64,000 nucleotides of DNA from Xenorhabdus szentirmaii DSM 16338 (GTDB lineage Bacteria; Pseudomonadota; Gammaproteobacteria; Enterobacterales; Enterobacteriaceae), in the NCBI RefSeq assembly GCF_002632585.1, contig NZ_NIBV01000002.1, positions 2,074,208 to 2,138,207 of the forward strand, given 5' to 3'. Every line of letters begins with the position of its first letter. Position 1 is the stretch's first letter. Below the pieces are notes generated by a model. It was given only the letters and a program-made list of their open reading frames with translations. It was not told the origin of the DNA and did not search any database. Both the position numbers and the translations under genes were made by a program. This document shows positions 30,149 through 41,136 of the stretch, one piece after another.

Positions 30149-30546
30149 AGCATAAACCTCATTGCTGTAATCACCATACCAGAAAAACCAAACATCATTG
30201 TTACCATCCATTTAGTTTGAGAGACAATTTTATTGGATAACTCTTCATGCAGAGATGATATATCTTTTCTCACCAAGATCATTTCATTTTGCAATGTGGT
30301 TATGTCTTTTCGCATTGCGGCCATATCATCCTGAATAGAAGCTAATTCTCCTTTAATAGAATTAATCTCTCCTTTAATCGAAGTGATTTCTCCTCGAATA
30401 GAAAAAGTTTCTTTATGTATTAATGCATGAGTGGCTTCAATATCAGATTTTGTCGCGTAGTTAGATTTTATAACTGCGGTATCCATTTTTATTTGTACAA
30501 CATCTGACCCCAGCTTTTCAACTTTTTTTTCTAAAATTGCATTCAT
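30145..30546 (-). CDS. Coiled-coil protein with C-terminal membrane anchor
   Basis: 133 residues from ATG 30546 (GGGGA upstream); a longer frame to 30666 has no site. Residues 49-104 form eight almost perfect heptads of the type [21 protein letters not shown], predicting a long coiled coil. Residues 113-133 are a single hydrophobic helix ending FML, so the protein is a tail-anchored rod. Layout resembles DUF1640-like and XhlA-like proteins, without a firm family match. Stop overlaps the start of the GNAT gene. Confidence 0.7.
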   Translation of the reverse strand: MNAILEKKVEKLGSDVVQIKMDTAVIKSNYATKSDIEATHALIHKETFSIRGEITSIKGEINSIKGELASIQDDMAAMRKDITTLQNEMILVRKDISSLHEELSNKIVSQTKWMVTMMFGFSGMVITAMRFML

Positions 30547-30666
30547 TATTTTTTCCCCAGTAAAATTTAAGGAACTAAAACTTATCGATTTAGATAATAA
30601 AAACACGCCATAATTTTCAGTATTGTATTTGTATCCATTTGGAATGTATGTGCTTTCCTGCTTCAT

Positions 30667-31118
30667 ATCCCCCCCCTTAGGGTTCTTTATCCATTCTATA
30701 TCCTTAGTTACACCAAGAAGTATACTTTTCTCTATTCCGCAACGAACATTACCTTAGCACCTCTATTTCACCAAATCATCAGTCGTTCTATTAATAAAAG
30801 AGTTATTAGAAAAGAAAGATATTCCTTTGCCACCGTGATATAGCTCGAAAACCATTGGGTATTATTATTAATTTAATAAACAATAGAAAATAATTCTCAA
30901 AAAATGGAGTTAAATAGAAAGTTAAAATCAATCTTATCTATTCTGTATATTCCTTCCTATATATTAATATCTGCCTATTTTTATAAGATACAAAATCATA
31001 CGCCATTCCCCATGAAAAAATAATCTAACCATTGATTTTTTCTATTTATTTTAATAATTGCGAAGCACTACGAATTTTTTCATTGGGGATGAAAGATTAT
31101 CTGTACCAACAAAAATAA
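30667..31118. other. AT-rich intergenic region
   Basis: No gene supported on either strand. It begins with a run of seven C (on the plus strand, 30667-30673 area) and is otherwise low-GC, closing the accessory patch before yfcL. Confidence 0.55.
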
Positions 31119-31138
31119 GAGGCCATATTAATGGCCTC
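31119..31138 (-). terminator. Terminator after yfcL
   Basis: Perfect eight-base stem GAGGCCAT/ATGGCCTC around four bases; on the minus strand it is followed by TTATTTTTG. It ends the prmB/aroC-to-yfcL leftward group. Confidence 0.75.
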
Positions 31139-31206
31139 AATTAAAGTAATATATCGGTGCTCTTTTAAATTACGACTCGAAGAAGAAGATGTGATTGAGC
31201 AATAAA

Positions 31207-31482
31207 TCAGACTGCAACACCATCCAACAATGTCTGCCAAGTTGCCAGAACTAAAACTTGATCGGGTGGAGTCAATTCTCCTGCTTTAATTGCCTTATGG
31301 ACACTTTCTTCAACACGCTGATGAAGTTGTTCAAGGGTATTGGCACCTTCTTGTTCCAATTCAGCAACAGCCAGTGTCAGATGCCCGCGGAGGTACCCAC
31401 CAGCAAATAATTCATCATCACTGGCATATTCAACCATATCATCGATTTGTGCCAGAATGTGTGTTTCAAACTCTGCGAGCAT
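31207..31482 (-). CDS. yfcL: YfcL family protein
   Basis: 91 residues, acidic and helical ([23 protein letters not shown]), the length of E. coli YfcL. Function unknown. It follows epmC by 16 bases in the conserved yfcA-epmC-yfcL order. Confidence 0.9.
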   Translation of the reverse strand: MLAEFETHILAQIDDMVEYASDDELFAGGYLRGHLTLAVAELEQEGANTLEQLHQRVEESVHKAIKAGELTPPDQVLVLATWQTLLDGVAV

Positions 31483-31498
31483 TGTTTTTCCTCAAAAT

Positions 31499-32056
31499 CT
31501 ATTTCAATTCAGCAAAAGGATCTTCCGGATAAGGAAAATGTTCTGCTTTTAGTGGGGGCGTATTGTAAAACGATTGTAGCCCCTGAATAAAGCGCGCTGC
31601 CCGTGTGGGTATTCCATTTTCAAGGTATTGCATGACTTGCCCATGGACTTTACGATGAAAAGCAAGGCGATCCGGCTCAAAATTCCCTTCAAGGTTGTCA
31701 CAGCTCACGTTAAAAGGAAAACCTGCGGCTACGCAGAATAGCCACTCTAATGATTGTGGCTTAATTTCTACTTTTTCAAACTCACCTTGAGTTTGAGCAT
31801 CACGCCCATCAGGGCAGTACCAATAACCAAAATCAACCAATTTACGACGTTCTTTACCCGCAATGCACCAATGTGAAATTTCATGTAACCCACTGGAATA
31901 GAAACCGTGGGCAAATACAATCCGGTTATAATCCACACTATTATCGGCAGGCAGATAAATGGGTTCATCATCACCTTTTATTAAACGGGTGTTATAGTCA
32001 TCACTAAAGCAATTATCAAATATTTCAATTAGTTGATGATAATGATGTACAGTCAT
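31499..32056 (-). CDS. epmC: Elongation factor P hydroxylase
   Basis: 185 residues. GLHEISHWC carries the HExxH-type metal site of EpmC (YfcM), which hydroxylates the beta-lysylated Lys34 of elongation factor P, the last step of a modification that helps ribosomes through polyproline. It lies between yfcA and yfcL as in E. coli. Confidence 0.94.
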   Translation of the reverse strand: MTVHHYHQLIEIFDNCFSDDYNTRLIKGDDEPIYLPADNSVDYNRIVFAHGFYSSGLHEISHWCIAGKERRKLVDFGYWYCPDGRDAQTQGEFEKVEIKPQSLEWLFCVAAGFPFNVSCDNLEGNFEPDRLAFHRKVHGQVMQYLENGIPTRAARFIQGLQSFYNTPPLKAEHFPYPEDPFAELK

Positions 32057-32078
32057 GTATTAATGCGGATCCCTAAAA

Positions 32079-32879
32079 TCAAAAATAAAATGCCAACCAA
32101 GAATGGATAGTCTCGCCATGATGTTCATAAAGAAGTTTGATACTCATCAAAAAAGAAATCGTGACCAACATTGGACGGATCAACTTCTGCCCTTTGCTCA
32201 AAACTAAGCCTGCCCCAAGCCTGGCCCCAATAATTTGGCCTATCAGCATCACAAAACCTACCAGCCACAATACTTGCCCGCCTAGAATAAAGAACCCCAG
32301 CGCACCGATATTGGAGGAAAAATTCAATACCTTGGCATGAGCAGTCGCTTTTGCCAAATTGTAGCCACAAAGCATGACATAGGACAGAGCGAAGAAAGAA
32401 CCCACTCCCGGCCCAAATACGCCATCATAAAAACCGATCCCACACCCAGCAAGGCAACCAAATGCAAGAGGACCAAGGCGTTGTTTCCGATCTTCGGCCC
32501 CGATATTGGGAACCAACAGGAAATAAAGACCGATGATCATCACCAATACAGGCAATAAATAACGCAGAAAATCGGGGGATAAAAATTGAACCATCAAGGC
32601 GCCGAGAATGGCGCCAATCAACGTCATCGCAATGGCAAAACGCTGAGAGCGCCAATCCACCACGCCACGACGGATAAAGTAAACACTGGCCGAAAATGAA
32701 CCGCCCACTGCCTGTAGTTTATTTGTTGCCAGTACCTGAACTGGGGGAATGCCTGCCGACAATAACGCAGGAATGGTCAATAACCCCCCTCCCCCAGCGA
32801 TAGAATCAATAAAACCGGCAACTATTGCAACAACGAAGAGAAAGACATAAATTTCCGAACCAAAAAATGACCATTCCAT
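32079..32879 (-). CDS. yfcA: TSUP (TauE/SafE) family membrane transporter YfcA
   Basis: 266 residues with eight helices. The two TSUP repeats are visible: FIDSIAGGGGLLTIPALL near the N-terminus and GFYDGVFGPGVGSFF in the second half. Family members move sulfur-containing or organic anions; the YfcA substrate is unknown. In E. coli mepA lies between yfcA and aroC; here only about 180 bases without a gene separate yfcA and aroC. Confidence 0.92.
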   Translation of the reverse strand: MEWSFFGSEIYVFLFVVAIVAGFIDSIAGGGGLLTIPALLSAGIPPVQVLATNKLQAVGGSFSASVYFIRRGVVDWRSQRFAIAMTLIGAILGALMVQFLSPDFLRYLLPVLVMIIGLYFLLVPNIGAEDRKQRLGPLAFGCLAGCGIGFYDGVFGPGVGSFFALSYVMLCGYNLAKATAHAKVLNFSSNIGALGFFILGGQVLWLVGFVMLIGQIIGARLGAGLVLSKGQKLIRPMLVTISFLMSIKLLYEHHGETIHSWLAFYF

Positions 32880-32972
32880 TATTCATTTCACCAAGAAACA
32901 GTTTACTAACTATTACCATGATGTCTTTCGGCATCGACCAGAGCTTGTTATATCAGGCGCTCCTTTCCTGAT

Positions 32973-34058
32973 TTATCTGTGTAAAAGCGGTTGTATCACA
33001 TCAGCACATTGAGCTCGCTGCCGCAAAAAGTGATCCATCAGTACAATGGCCATCATAGCTTCGGCAATGGGTACAGCACGAATACCAACGCAAGGATCAT
33101 GCCGGCCACGCGTCACCATATCGACTTCTTCACCCTGACGATTGATAGTTTTGCCGGGCACCATAATGCTGGATGTCGGTTTCAGGGCAATATGTGCAAC
33201 AATCGGTTGGCTGCTGCTGATCCCGCCCAAAATGCCGCCGGCATGATTACTGCTGAATCCCCGGGTTGTAATTTCGTCACGGTTTTCACTGCCCCGTAAA
33301 TTAACAACACCGAACCCATCACCGATCTCAACACCTTTTACCGCGTTGATACTCATCAAAGCATGAGCGATATCTGCATCTAAACGGTCAAATACAGGTT
33401 CTCCCAATCCTGCCGGAACATTCTCAGCAACAACAGTGACTTTTGCCCCAATGGAATCGCCTTCTTTTTTCAAGGCTCGCAGCAATTCATCAAGCTGAGT
33501 CAATTTGCTGTCATCCGGGCAGAAAAAAGGATTTTGTTCAACAAGATCCCAGTCTTTCAATTCACAGTGAATATCGCCCATCTGGGTCAGACAAGCACGA
33601 ATAAGAATGCCGTGTTTCTCAAACAGGTATTTTTTGGCAATCGCTCCTGCTGCAACACGCATGGCCGTCTCACGTGCAGATGAACGCCCGCCGCCACGGT
33701 AGTCACGCAACCCATATTTTTGCTCATAGGTATAATCAGCATGACCAGGGCGAAAAACATCTTTAATCGCACTGTAATCTTGTGAACGCTGGTCAGTGTT
33801 TTCAATCAGCAAACCAATGCTGGTGCCTGTTGTTACACCATCAAAAACGCCGGAAAGAATGCGAACCTGATCAGGTTCACGGCGTTGCGTGGTATAACGG
33901 GAGGTTCCCGGACGACGTCTGTCCAGGTCGATTTGTAAATCTGCTTCTGTAATAGCGATGCCCGGTGGAACGCCATCAACAATGCATCCCAATGCGATTC
34001 CGTGAGATTCACCAAACGTAGTGACACGAAAAAACTGCCCAATACTATTTCCAGCCAT
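32973..34058 (-). CDS. aroC: Chorismate synthase
   Basis: 361 residues from ATG 34058 ([20 protein letters not shown]). Signatures GESHG near residue 16, [20 protein letters not shown] and the C-terminal RGRHDPCVG are present. It turns EPSP into chorismate using reduced FMN, the last step of the shikimate pathway. An in-frame ATG eight codons earlier is less likely because AGGGTAAG serves the shorter start. It follows prmB by about 150 bases. Confidence 0.98.
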   Translation of the reverse strand: MAGNSIGQFFRVTTFGESHGIALGCIVDGVPPGIAITEADLQIDLDRRRPGTSRYTTQRREPDQVRILSGVFDGVTTGTSIGLLIENTDQRSQDYSAIKDVFRPGHADYTYEQKYGLRDYRGGGRSSARETAMRVAAGAIAKKYLFEKHGILIRACLTQMGDIHCELKDWDLVEQNPFFCPDDSKLTQLDELLRALKKEGDSIGAKVTVVAENVPAGLGEPVFDRLDADIAHALMSINAVKGVEIGDGFGVVNLRGSENRDEITTRGFSSNHAGGILGGISSSQPIVAHIALKPTSSIMVPGKTINRQGEEVDMVTRGRHDPCVGIRAVPIAEAMMAIVLMDHFLRQRAQCADVIQPLLHR

Positions 34059-34206
34059 TCTTACCCTGCCATCATTATTCATGCGTTAAAAATGAGAGCG
34101 AATAACAATAACTCACTCAATGACTAAAGCCTATATTATTCCAGCAATTTTATTTGACTTTTATACTATGAGGTTCTTGTTTTAATCATTGAGCGAGGTA
34201 AAACAA

Positions 34207-35142
34207 TTAATCTTTAAACTGTCGGAAGTATTCGTGGTTTTCAACAAGCTGCTGGCGAGTCAACACGAAAACACCATCGCCATAGTTGTGATCGAACTCT
34301 ATCCATTTGAATGGAACTTCAGGGTATTGCTCAATCAGGTGGACCATACTGTTGCCGACTTCACATACCAGTATTCCATCTTCCGTCAGGAAATCTGGGG
34401 CCGTTGCCAGAATGCGGCGCGCCAACGCCAATCCATCAACACCTGCGGCCATGGCCAGCTCTGGTTCATGGTGGTATTCATTAGGCAAATCATTGATGTC
34501 TTCCTCATCAACATAAGGCGGGTTAGTCACAATGATGTCGTATTTCACCGGCGGCATGTCATGAAATAGATCGGAACGAATCGGGATCACACGCTGGGAA
34601 AGTTTATGAGTTTCTATATTGATTTCTGCAACTGCCAACGCATCCGGAGAAATATCAACAGCATCAACTTCAGCTTCCGGGAATGCATGGGCACAGGCAA
34701 TGGCAATACAGCCGCTTCCTGTACAAAGATCCAGAATTGTTGATGGCTGGTGTGAGATCAACCCTTCAAACTTTATGTCAATTAAATCGCGCACCAATGA
34801 ACGCGGAATCAAAACCCGCTCATCGACATAAAATTCATGGCCGCAGAACCAAGCACGGTTTATCAAGTAAGCAACCGGAACACGGTCATTAACACGACGC
34901 ATGACAAGCTCTGCGACACGTTGACGCTCTGTTGATGTTATGCGTGAAGCCATTATTGAATCCGGAATATCCAGAGGCAGATGCAACGTGGGGAGAACCA
35001 ATTGCAAAGCTTCATCCCACGGATGAACCGTCGTATGCCCGCAATAGATATTCGCTTCGTTAAAACAGCTGGTAGACCAACGCAACATATCTAAAATGGT
35101 AGACAGTTCTGCAACAGCCTCATCGGCAAAAATCTTATCCAA
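34207..35142 (-). CDS. prmB: 50S ribosomal protein L3 N5-glutamine methyltransferase
   Basis: 311 residues starting at TTG 35142, chosen because GGAGGT lies seven bases upstream and the product begins [10 protein letters not shown] as in E. coli. SAM motif [16 protein letters not shown] and catalytic VTNPPYVD (NPPY) identify an N5-glutamine methyltransferase; its target is Gln150 of L3. Order prmB-aroC is conserved. Confidence 0.96.
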   Translation of the reverse strand: MDKIFADEAVAELSTILDMLRWSTSCFNEANIYCGHTTVHPWDEALQLVLPTLHLPLDIPDSIMASRITSTERQRVAELVMRRVNDRVPVAYLINRAWFCGHEFYVDERVLIPRSLVRDLIDIKFEGLISHQPSTILDLCTGSGCIAIACAHAFPEAEVDAVDISPDALAVAEINIETHKLSQRVIPIRSDLFHDMPPVKYDIIVTNPPYVDEEDINDLPNEYHHEPELAMAAGVDGLALARRILATAPDFLTEDGILVCEVGNSMVHLIEQYPEVPFKWIEFDHNYGDGVFVLTRQQLVENHEYFRQFKD

Positions 35143-35333
35143 AAAACACCTCCAAACAACAAAAAAAGATATAGATATATCGACGCGTTAGTTTGCCATG
35201 TTCCCGAACACAAATCAGCTTTATTAGCGTAAGAATTATCTTAGGTTGAAATTGTATACACAAAACATGGGATGAATAAAAAGAGCTTCGACGGCCAGCC
35301 ACATCATTGCCGGTAAGATGTATTTTAGAACGT

Positions 35334-35373
35334 AAAAAACCACTCTATAGCCTATGTACATAGAATAGAGTGG
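35334..35373 (-). terminator. Terminator of the hutU-hutH-permease operon
   Basis: Nine-base outer stem CCACTCTAT (35340-35348)/ATAGAGTGG (35365-35373) enclosing a second palindrome CTATGTACATAG; on the minus strand six T follow. Confidence 0.85.
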
Positions 35374-35401
35374 TATAAGATTGATTAGCTATTATTGCGT
35401 C

Positions 35402-36775
35402 TTATTGAATGGCTTTATTGCCCGGTTTTTTCACCCACAAATAATAGCTGATGGTCAGCAGGGCTATCCATACAATTCCAACATACAATGCAACCCGGGT
35501 ATTAGGGAAATATCCCAATACGCCAATCACAAATGCCATAAATGCAATGGTCAGCACGGGGGCTACCGGCCAGAAAGGAACGGGAAATTTAAGTTTTTTT
35601 GCTTCTTCGGCTGACATTTTGCGGCGCATTGTGTACTGGGCCAGCAGGATCATCAACCACACCCAAACGGTCGCAAAGGTTGCGAGAGAAGCAATTTTGA
35701 CGAAAATATCTTCCGGAATTAAATAATTCAAAACAACACCGATTAACAAGACCCCTGACATAACCACTACGGTAACCCATGGTACACCGTTTTTCGTGAG
35801 CTTCGTGAAAAAAGCAGGAGCCTGTTTTTCCTGAGCCATTCCGTACATCATCCGCCCAGCCCCAAAAATATCGCTGTTGATTGCAGAAATCGCCGCAGTA
35901 ATTACAACAATATTCAAAATATGTGCTGCATAATCAAATCCCAGCTCAGAGAATATCTTAACAAATGGGCTGCCATCTTGCCCTACTTGATCCCACGGAT
36001 AGATGCACATCAAAACAAACAGCGTCAGGACATAAAACAACAAAATACGGAGCGGAACAGCATTGATTGCCCGTGGGATGGATTTTTCCGGATTTTTAGC
36101 TTCACTGGCGGTAATACCGATAACTTCAATGCCACCAAATGCGAATATAACAATCGTAAATGAAGCAATTATTCCAGCAATGCCGTTTGGCATAAATCCG
36201 CCATGTTGCCATAGGTTTGACAGCACGGCAGTATACCCGGCCTCCTGTGTGAAACCCATTTTCATAATGGCAAAACCACCGACAATCATGGCAATAATCG
36301 CAACGACTTTGATGATAGAAAGCCAGAACTCCATCTCACCAAATACTTTGACATTACAGAGATTTATTGCACCAATGAAAAAGACAATGCTGAGTACCCA
36401 GATCCATTGATCGACATGAGGAAACCAAAGTTTCATGTAAATGCCAAATGCGGTGACATCAGCAAGGCAAACAACCAACATTTCAAAAACATAAGTCCAC
36501 CCGGTCAGAAAACCTGCCAGAGGGCCTAAATAATGGGTCGCATAATAGGAAAAAGAACCGGGTGTGGAACGATTAACCGCCATTTCTCCCAATGCACGCA
36601 TGACCATGAAAACCGCAGCACCACCAATCATATAAGCCAGTAATACTGCCGGCCCTGCGGCTTTAATCGCTCCCGCTGAACCATAAAAAAGACCCGTGCC
36701 TATTGCCGATCCCAGTGCCATAAACCGAATATGGCGAACACTTAAGCCTCGCTTAAGCTGTGAAGTGTCTTGCAT
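35402..36775 (-). CDS. Amino acid permease, ProY/HutT type (probable histidine transporter)
   Basis: 457 residues with twelve helices; APC superfamily, with the opening [16 protein letters not shown] as substrate loop and high similarity in plan to E. coli ProY. Because it is the third gene of the hutU-hutH operon, 94 bases after hutH and before a strong terminator, histidine (or urocanate) uptake is the likely role. ProY is annotated as a proline permease in older work; the context argues for histidine here. Confidence 0.85.
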   Translation of the reverse strand: MQDTSQLKRGLSVRHIRFMALGSAIGTGLFYGSAGAIKAAGPAVLLAYMIGGAAVFMVMRALGEMAVNRSTPGSFSYYATHYLGPLAGFLTGWTYVFEMLVVCLADVTAFGIYMKLWFPHVDQWIWVLSIVFFIGAINLCNVKVFGEMEFWLSIIKVVAIIAMIVGGFAIMKMGFTQEAGYTAVLSNLWQHGGFMPNGIAGIIASFTIVIFAFGGIEVIGITASEAKNPEKSIPRAINAVPLRILLFYVLTLFVLMCIYPWDQVGQDGSPFVKIFSELGFDYAAHILNIVVITAAISAINSDIFGAGRMMYGMAQEKQAPAFFTKLTKNGVPWVTVVVMSGVLLIGVVLNYLIPEDIFVKIASLATFATVWVWLMILLAQYTMRRKMSAEEAKKLKFPVPFWPVAPVLTIAFMAFVIGVLGYFPNTRVALYVGIVWIALLTISYYLWVKKPGNKAIQ

Positions 36776-36868
36776 GATTTATCCTTATATCTTTTATTAT
36801 TAGATTGGGAAAGATAAATACTACGATAAGGCCGGTGTTATCCGGCCTAGAACGATGTGACTGTACCT

Positions 36869-38401
36869 TTAGCTTGCTAAGATTTTCCCAGCAGGTAACA
36901 ACGCAGAAAGTTGCTGTTCAGCCAACAGTTGAATAGCTTTATCAATATCAGGGGCAAAAAAGCGATCTTTATCATAATGTGCAACTTCATTACGCAAAAT
37001 ATGACGCGCTTTTTCCAGTATCGGGCTTCCCTGCAAACCATGGCGGAAATCCATGCCCTGACAAGCAGTCAGCCACTCAATCGCCAAAATGCCGCGGACA
37101 TTATCAGCCATTTCCCACAAGCGGCGGCCTGCGGCCGGTGCCATGGAAACATGATCTTCCTGGTTGGCCGAAGTTGGCAAACTATCAACGCTGGAAGGGT
37201 GTGACAACGCTTTGTTTTCGCTTGCCAGAGCCGCTGCTGTCACCTGTGCAATCATAAAACCTGAGTTTACGCCACTATTTTCAACCAAGAACGGTGGCAA
37301 TTGTGACATATTGCTGTCCATCAGCAATGCAATGCGGCGCTCTGATAATGAGCCTATTTCTGCCAGTGCAATAGCCAGATTATCTGATGCCATGGCAACA
37401 GGTTCTGCATGGAAATTACCACCAGAAATGACTTCATCTTCTTCAGCAAATACCAGCGGGTTATCGGAAACGGCATTGGCCTCAACCATAATCACATCAG
37501 CCGCGTGGCGGATTTGGGTTAAGCAAGCGCCCATCACTTGTGGCTGGCAACGCAATGAATAAGGATCTTGAACTTTCACGCAGTTTTTATGAGATTCAGA
37601 GATGCCACTTTGTTCTTCCAACACAAAACGGTAAAGGGTGGCTACATCAATCTGACCTTTCTGGCCCCGCGCTTCATGGATGCGAGCATCAAATGGCTTG
37701 CGGGAACCAAGTGCCGCTTCCACAGACATTGAGCCACAAACAATGGCTGATGCAAGTAAATCTTCTGCGGCAAACAGTCCTTTCAAGGCAAACGCGGTTG
37801 AAGTTTGTGTGCCATTAAGCAATGCCAAACCTTCTTTTGCTACCAAAGTGATGGGCTTGAGTCCCGCTTTTTCCAACGCTTCTTTTGCCGGTAACCATTC
37901 GCCACGATAACGGGCTTTCCCTTCACCTAACAATAACAGGCTCATGTGCGCCAACGGAGCCAAATCCCCGGAAGCACCGACCGAACCTTTACTTGGAATG
38001 CAAGGATAAACTTCAGCATTAACCAAAGTGATCAAAGCCTGAATAACGTCCAGACGAATGCCGGAATAACCACGGGCAAGGCTATTGATCTTCAACACCA
38101 TAATCAATCGGACAATATCATCCGACAAAGGCTCTCCCACCCCTGCCGCGTGTGACATCACAATAGAACGCTGTAACTCTTCCAGATCTTGTTCAGCAAT
38201 ACGGGTATTCGCCAGCAAACCAAAACCGGTGTTAATGCCATAGGCCGTTCTGTTTTCGCTGATAATGCGATTCACGCAGGCAACACTGTTTGCAATGGCA
38301 GGGAAGCATTGCTCGTCCAGACGAATCTGGACAGGATGCTGATAAATATGGCGCAATTCTTCAAGCGTCATATTTCCGGGATGAATAGTCAGGTTTTTCA
38401 T
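36869..38401 (-). CDS. hutH: Histidine ammonia-lyase
   Basis: 510 residues. Ala143-Ser144-Gly145 in [14 protein letters not shown] cyclise to the MIO electrophile that eliminates ammonia from histidine, giving urocanate. Tyr54 (YGINTGFG) is the conserved catalytic tyrosine region. It follows hutU by 14 bases. Confidence 0.98.
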   Translation of the reverse strand: MKNLTIHPGNMTLEELRHIYQHPVQIRLDEQCFPAIANSVACVNRIISENRTAYGINTGFGLLANTRIAEQDLEELQRSIVMSHAAGVGEPLSDDIVRLIMVLKINSLARGYSGIRLDVIQALITLVNAEVYPCIPSKGSVGASGDLAPLAHMSLLLLGEGKARYRGEWLPAKEALEKAGLKPITLVAKEGLALLNGTQTSTAFALKGLFAAEDLLASAIVCGSMSVEAALGSRKPFDARIHEARGQKGQIDVATLYRFVLEEQSGISESHKNCVKVQDPYSLRCQPQVMGACLTQIRHAADVIMVEANAVSDNPLVFAEEDEVISGGNFHAEPVAMASDNLAIALAEIGSLSERRIALLMDSNMSQLPPFLVENSGVNSGFMIAQVTAAALASENKALSHPSSVDSLPTSANQEDHVSMAPAAGRRLWEMADNVRGILAIEWLTACQGMDFRHGLQGSPILEKARHILRNEVAHYDKDRFFAPDIDKAIQLLAEQQLSALLPAGKILAS

Positions 38402-38415
38402 TTTAATAACATTCC

Positions 38416-40095
38416 TTATTTTGCATCAATCATTGGCAGGTTCAGACCCTGCTCTTTTGCACATTCAATCGCCAGCTCATAACCTGCATCAGCATGACGC
38501 ATGACACCTGTTGCCGGATCGTTATGCAATACACGGGCAATCCTTTCAGCAGCTTCATCAGTACCATCACAAACAATGACCATGCCGGAATGTTGGGAGA
38601 ATCCCATACCAACACCTCCGCCATGATGCAGTGAAACCCATGTTGCGCCGCTGGCGGTATTCAGTAAGGCATTCAGGAGCGGCCAATCAGAAACAGCATC
38701 GGAGCCGTCCTGCATGGATTCAGTTTCGCGGTTAGGGCTGGCGACAGAGCCTGAATCCAAATGGTCACGGCCAATCACGATTGGGGCAGACAGTTCTCCG
38801 GTACGCACCATTTCGTTGAATGCCAATCCCAATTTGGCACGGTCACCTAACCCCACCCAACAGATACGCGCGGGCAAACCCTGAAAGCTGATACGCTCTC
38901 TCGCCATATCCAACCAGCGATGTAAATGGGTGTCATCAGGTAACAGCTCTTTGACTTTGGCATCTGTTTTGTAAATATCTTCCGGTGAGCCAGAAAGTGC
39001 AGCCCAGCGGAAAGGCCCGATGCCACGACAAAACAGAGGGCGAATATATGCAGGAACAAAACCAGGGAAATCAAATGCGCGTTCAACGCCGGATTCTTTC
39101 GCCATTTGGCGAATGTTATTACCATAATCGAACGTAGGCACACCCTGTTTCTGGAAGGCTAACATGGCTTCAACATGCACAGCCATTGAGGATTTCGCGG
39201 CTTGGATCACAACCTCAGGTTCAGTCTCTGCGCGGCGGCAATACTCTTCCCATGTCCAACCAGCAGGCAAATAACCATGCAGTGGGTCGTGGGCACTGGT
39301 TTGATCGGTTACCATATCGGGACGAACACCACGGCGTACCAATTCAGGCAAAACCTCTGCCGCATTAGCACACAGTGCTACGGATACGGCCTTGCCTTCT
39401 CGGGCATAGCGTTCCATACGTGCCAAAGCATCATCCAAATCAACGGCCTGTTCATCCACATATTGGGTACGCAGACGAAAATCAATGCGACTTTGCTGGC
39501 ATTCAATAGTCAGAGAGGATGCTCCCGCCAGTGTTGCCGCCAATGGTTGTGCGCCACCCATGCCACCCAGGCCCGCAGTCAGTACCCAACGTCCGGTCAG
39601 GTTACCGTTGTAGTGTTGGCGACCCGCCTCCACAAAAGTTTCGTAAGTACCCTGAACGATGCCTTGACTGCCGATATATATCCAACTTCCCGCTGTCATC
39701 TGGCCATACATTGCCAGCCCCTTGGCATCCAGTTCATTAAAATGTTCCCACGTCGCCCAATGCGGAACCAGGTTCGAGTTGGCAATTAATACGCGAGGAG
39801 CATTTTCATGTGTTTTAAAAACACCAACAGGCTTGCCTGACTGTACCAGCAGCGTTTCGTCATTTTCGAGATTTTTCAATGATTCAACGATTTTCTCATA
39901 GCATGACCAATTTCTGGCAGCACGCCCGATCCCGCCATAAACCACCAATTCATTAGGATTTTCAGCTACATCAGGATCGAGGTTATTCATCAGCATCCGA
40001 AGCGGTGCTTCTGTCAACCAACTTTTTGCTGTGAGTTGTGTTCCTTTGGGGGCACGAATGATTGCGTTGCGGAATTTATTATTTTGCATCGTCAC
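38416..40095 (-). CDS. hutU: Urocanate hydratase
   Basis: 559 residues. The NAD-binding [12 protein letters not shown] and the segment with the conserved Cys (around [15 protein letters not shown]) identify urocanase, which hydrates urocanate to imidazolone propionate with tightly bound NAD. First gene of the hutUH-permease operon; HutC-like and CRP-like sites lie 40-200 bases upstream. Confidence 0.98.
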   Translation of the reverse strand: MTMQNNKFRNAIIRAPKGTQLTAKSWLTEAPLRMLMNNLDPDVAENPNELVVYGGIGRAARNWSCYEKIVESLKNLENDETLLVQSGKPVGVFKTHENAPRVLIANSNLVPHWATWEHFNELDAKGLAMYGQMTAGSWIYIGSQGIVQGTYETFVEAGRQHYNGNLTGRWVLTAGLGGMGGAQPLAATLAGASSLTIECQQSRIDFRLRTQYVDEQAVDLDDALARMERYAREGKAVSVALCANAAEVLPELVRRGVRPDMVTDQTSAHDPLHGYLPAGWTWEEYCRRAETEPEVVIQAAKSSMAVHVEAMLAFQKQGVPTFDYGNNIRQMAKESGVERAFDFPGFVPAYIRPLFCRGIGPFRWAALSGSPEDIYKTDAKVKELLPDDTHLHRWLDMARERISFQGLPARICWVGLGDRAKLGLAFNEMVRTGELSAPIVIGRDHLDSGSVASPNRETESMQDGSDAVSDWPLLNALLNTASGATWVSLHHGGGVGMGFSQHSGMVIVCDGTDEAAERIARVLHNDPATGVMRHADAGYELAIECAKEQGLNLPMIDAK

Positions 40096-40137
40096 GGTTT
40101 TACCTATCTCATTGTTATGAACTTTTTAATTGTATAG

Positions 40138-40148
40138 TTGTATATACA
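40138..40148. promoter_or_regulatory. HutC operator upstream of hutU
   Basis: TTGTATATACA, containing the perfect palindrome TGTATATACA at 40139-40148, followed by a related half TGTATATTCA. The same ten bases occur upstream of hutI. HutC of Klebsiella and Pseudomonas binds such TGTATATACA sequences. Confidence 0.8.
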
Positions 40149-40279
40149 TGTATATTCAATAGGGAAAAATGTGACTCAGCTAAAGTCAAAAATATGGGAG
40201 ATATTATCATTAATCATAGATATCAATAAGATGATAACGGTTTCTTCTGTGATACGCAGGTCAATGTTTTTACTGGTTT

Positions 40280-40295
40280 TGTGTTTTAAATCACA
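40280..40295. promoter_or_regulatory. CRP site upstream of hutU
   Basis: TGTGTTTTAAATCACA differs from TGTGA-N6-TCACA at one position only. It lies about 185 bases before the hutU start. CRP activation of hutUH is known in enterobacteria. Confidence 0.6.
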
Positions 40296-40330
40296 TTTAA
40301 TTTACATTGCTTTCACAATTATGAGCAAAA

Positions 40331-40366
40331 AAAACCTCTTTCTCCTTTTTGGATGAAAGAGGTTTT
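40331..40366. terminator. Terminator after hutC (bidirectional shape)
   Basis: Twelve-base stem AAAACCTCTTTC/GAAAGAGGTTTT with T runs on both strands, 20 bases beyond the hutC stop on the minus strand. Confidence 0.8.
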
Positions 40367-40384
40367 TTCGTTCTGTCAGGCAAT

Positions 40385-41116
40385 TCAGGAACTAAAATGT
40401 CCCTTTAATTTATATCGATGCCCGGGAAATAATAATTTCGCACTGGAAACAATAAACTCTTTTGACCAGGTGCGACGACTGATTAACAAACAAGGCGTAT
40501 TTGCCTCTATTTGCAATAATCGGCAAGAACGGCTATCTCCCGCAACAGCTTCAACAATATGTTCACCTTCTGTCAACGGCGCGACTTTCGATAAATAATC
40601 ATGGGTCGTTTGCTGGCTGAAATCTTGCCGTAAATATTCTGGTGCAGCCTGTGCATTGACATAGCGATCTTCAATTTGTACAGGCACCTCATTTTCATAG
40701 TGAATAATAATCGAATGATAGATTGGCGTACCTACAGCAATACCAAATTCCGCTGCCTGCGTTATATTGGTATTCACTTCAGATAGTTTTAACACCTTAC
40801 AGCTATGCTCATGAAAACGTGACGTAATTTCATCTGCAATACTGTGAATTTCAAACAAAGCGGACTGTCCCTTTGGCTCAGAAACAAATGAACCAATACC
40901 CTGCAAACGGAATAAAAAACCTTCGGCGGTCAGCTCCCGCAATGCCCTGTTCGCTGTCATCCGGCTACAATTGAATTGTTTGACCAATTCCGCTTCCGAA
41001 GGAACTCTGTCATGGGGTTTCCATTCCCCCGTATAAATTTTCTCAACGATCGTTTGCTTGACTCTCGCATATAAGGGCACGGGTTTAACAAATGTATCTG
41101 CTGAATCGGCTCTCAC
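40385..41116 (-). CDS. hutC: Histidine utilisation repressor HutC (GntR family)
   Basis: 243 residues from GTG 41116, chosen because AAGGA lies seven bases upstream; a TTG at 41152 would overlap hutG by 16 bases and has no site. N-terminal winged helix with SEAELVKQFNCSRMTANRAL as the DNA-reading helix-turn-helix; C-terminal UTRA domain binds urocanate. It should repress both hut operons through TGTATATACA sites. Last gene of hutI-hutG-hutC. Confidence 0.94.
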   Translation of the reverse strand: MRADSADTFVKPVPLYARVKQTIVEKIYTGEWKPHDRVPSEAELVKQFNCSRMTANRALRELTAEGFLFRLQGIGSFVSEPKGQSALFEIHSIADEITSRFHEHSCKVLKLSEVNTNITQAAEFGIAVGTPIYHSIIIHYENEVPVQIEDRYVNAQAAPEYLRQDFSQQTTHDYLSKVAPLTEGEHIVEAVAGDSRSCRLLQIEANTPCLLISRRTWSKEFIVSSAKLLFPGHRYKLKGHFSS

Positions 41117-41136
41117 TATCAATTCCTTCTCGCTTG

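Noticed and set aside
39202-39789. 195-codon plus-strand frame over hutU
   Set aside because: Antisense shadow of urocanase; long open frames opposite GC-richer genes are expected.
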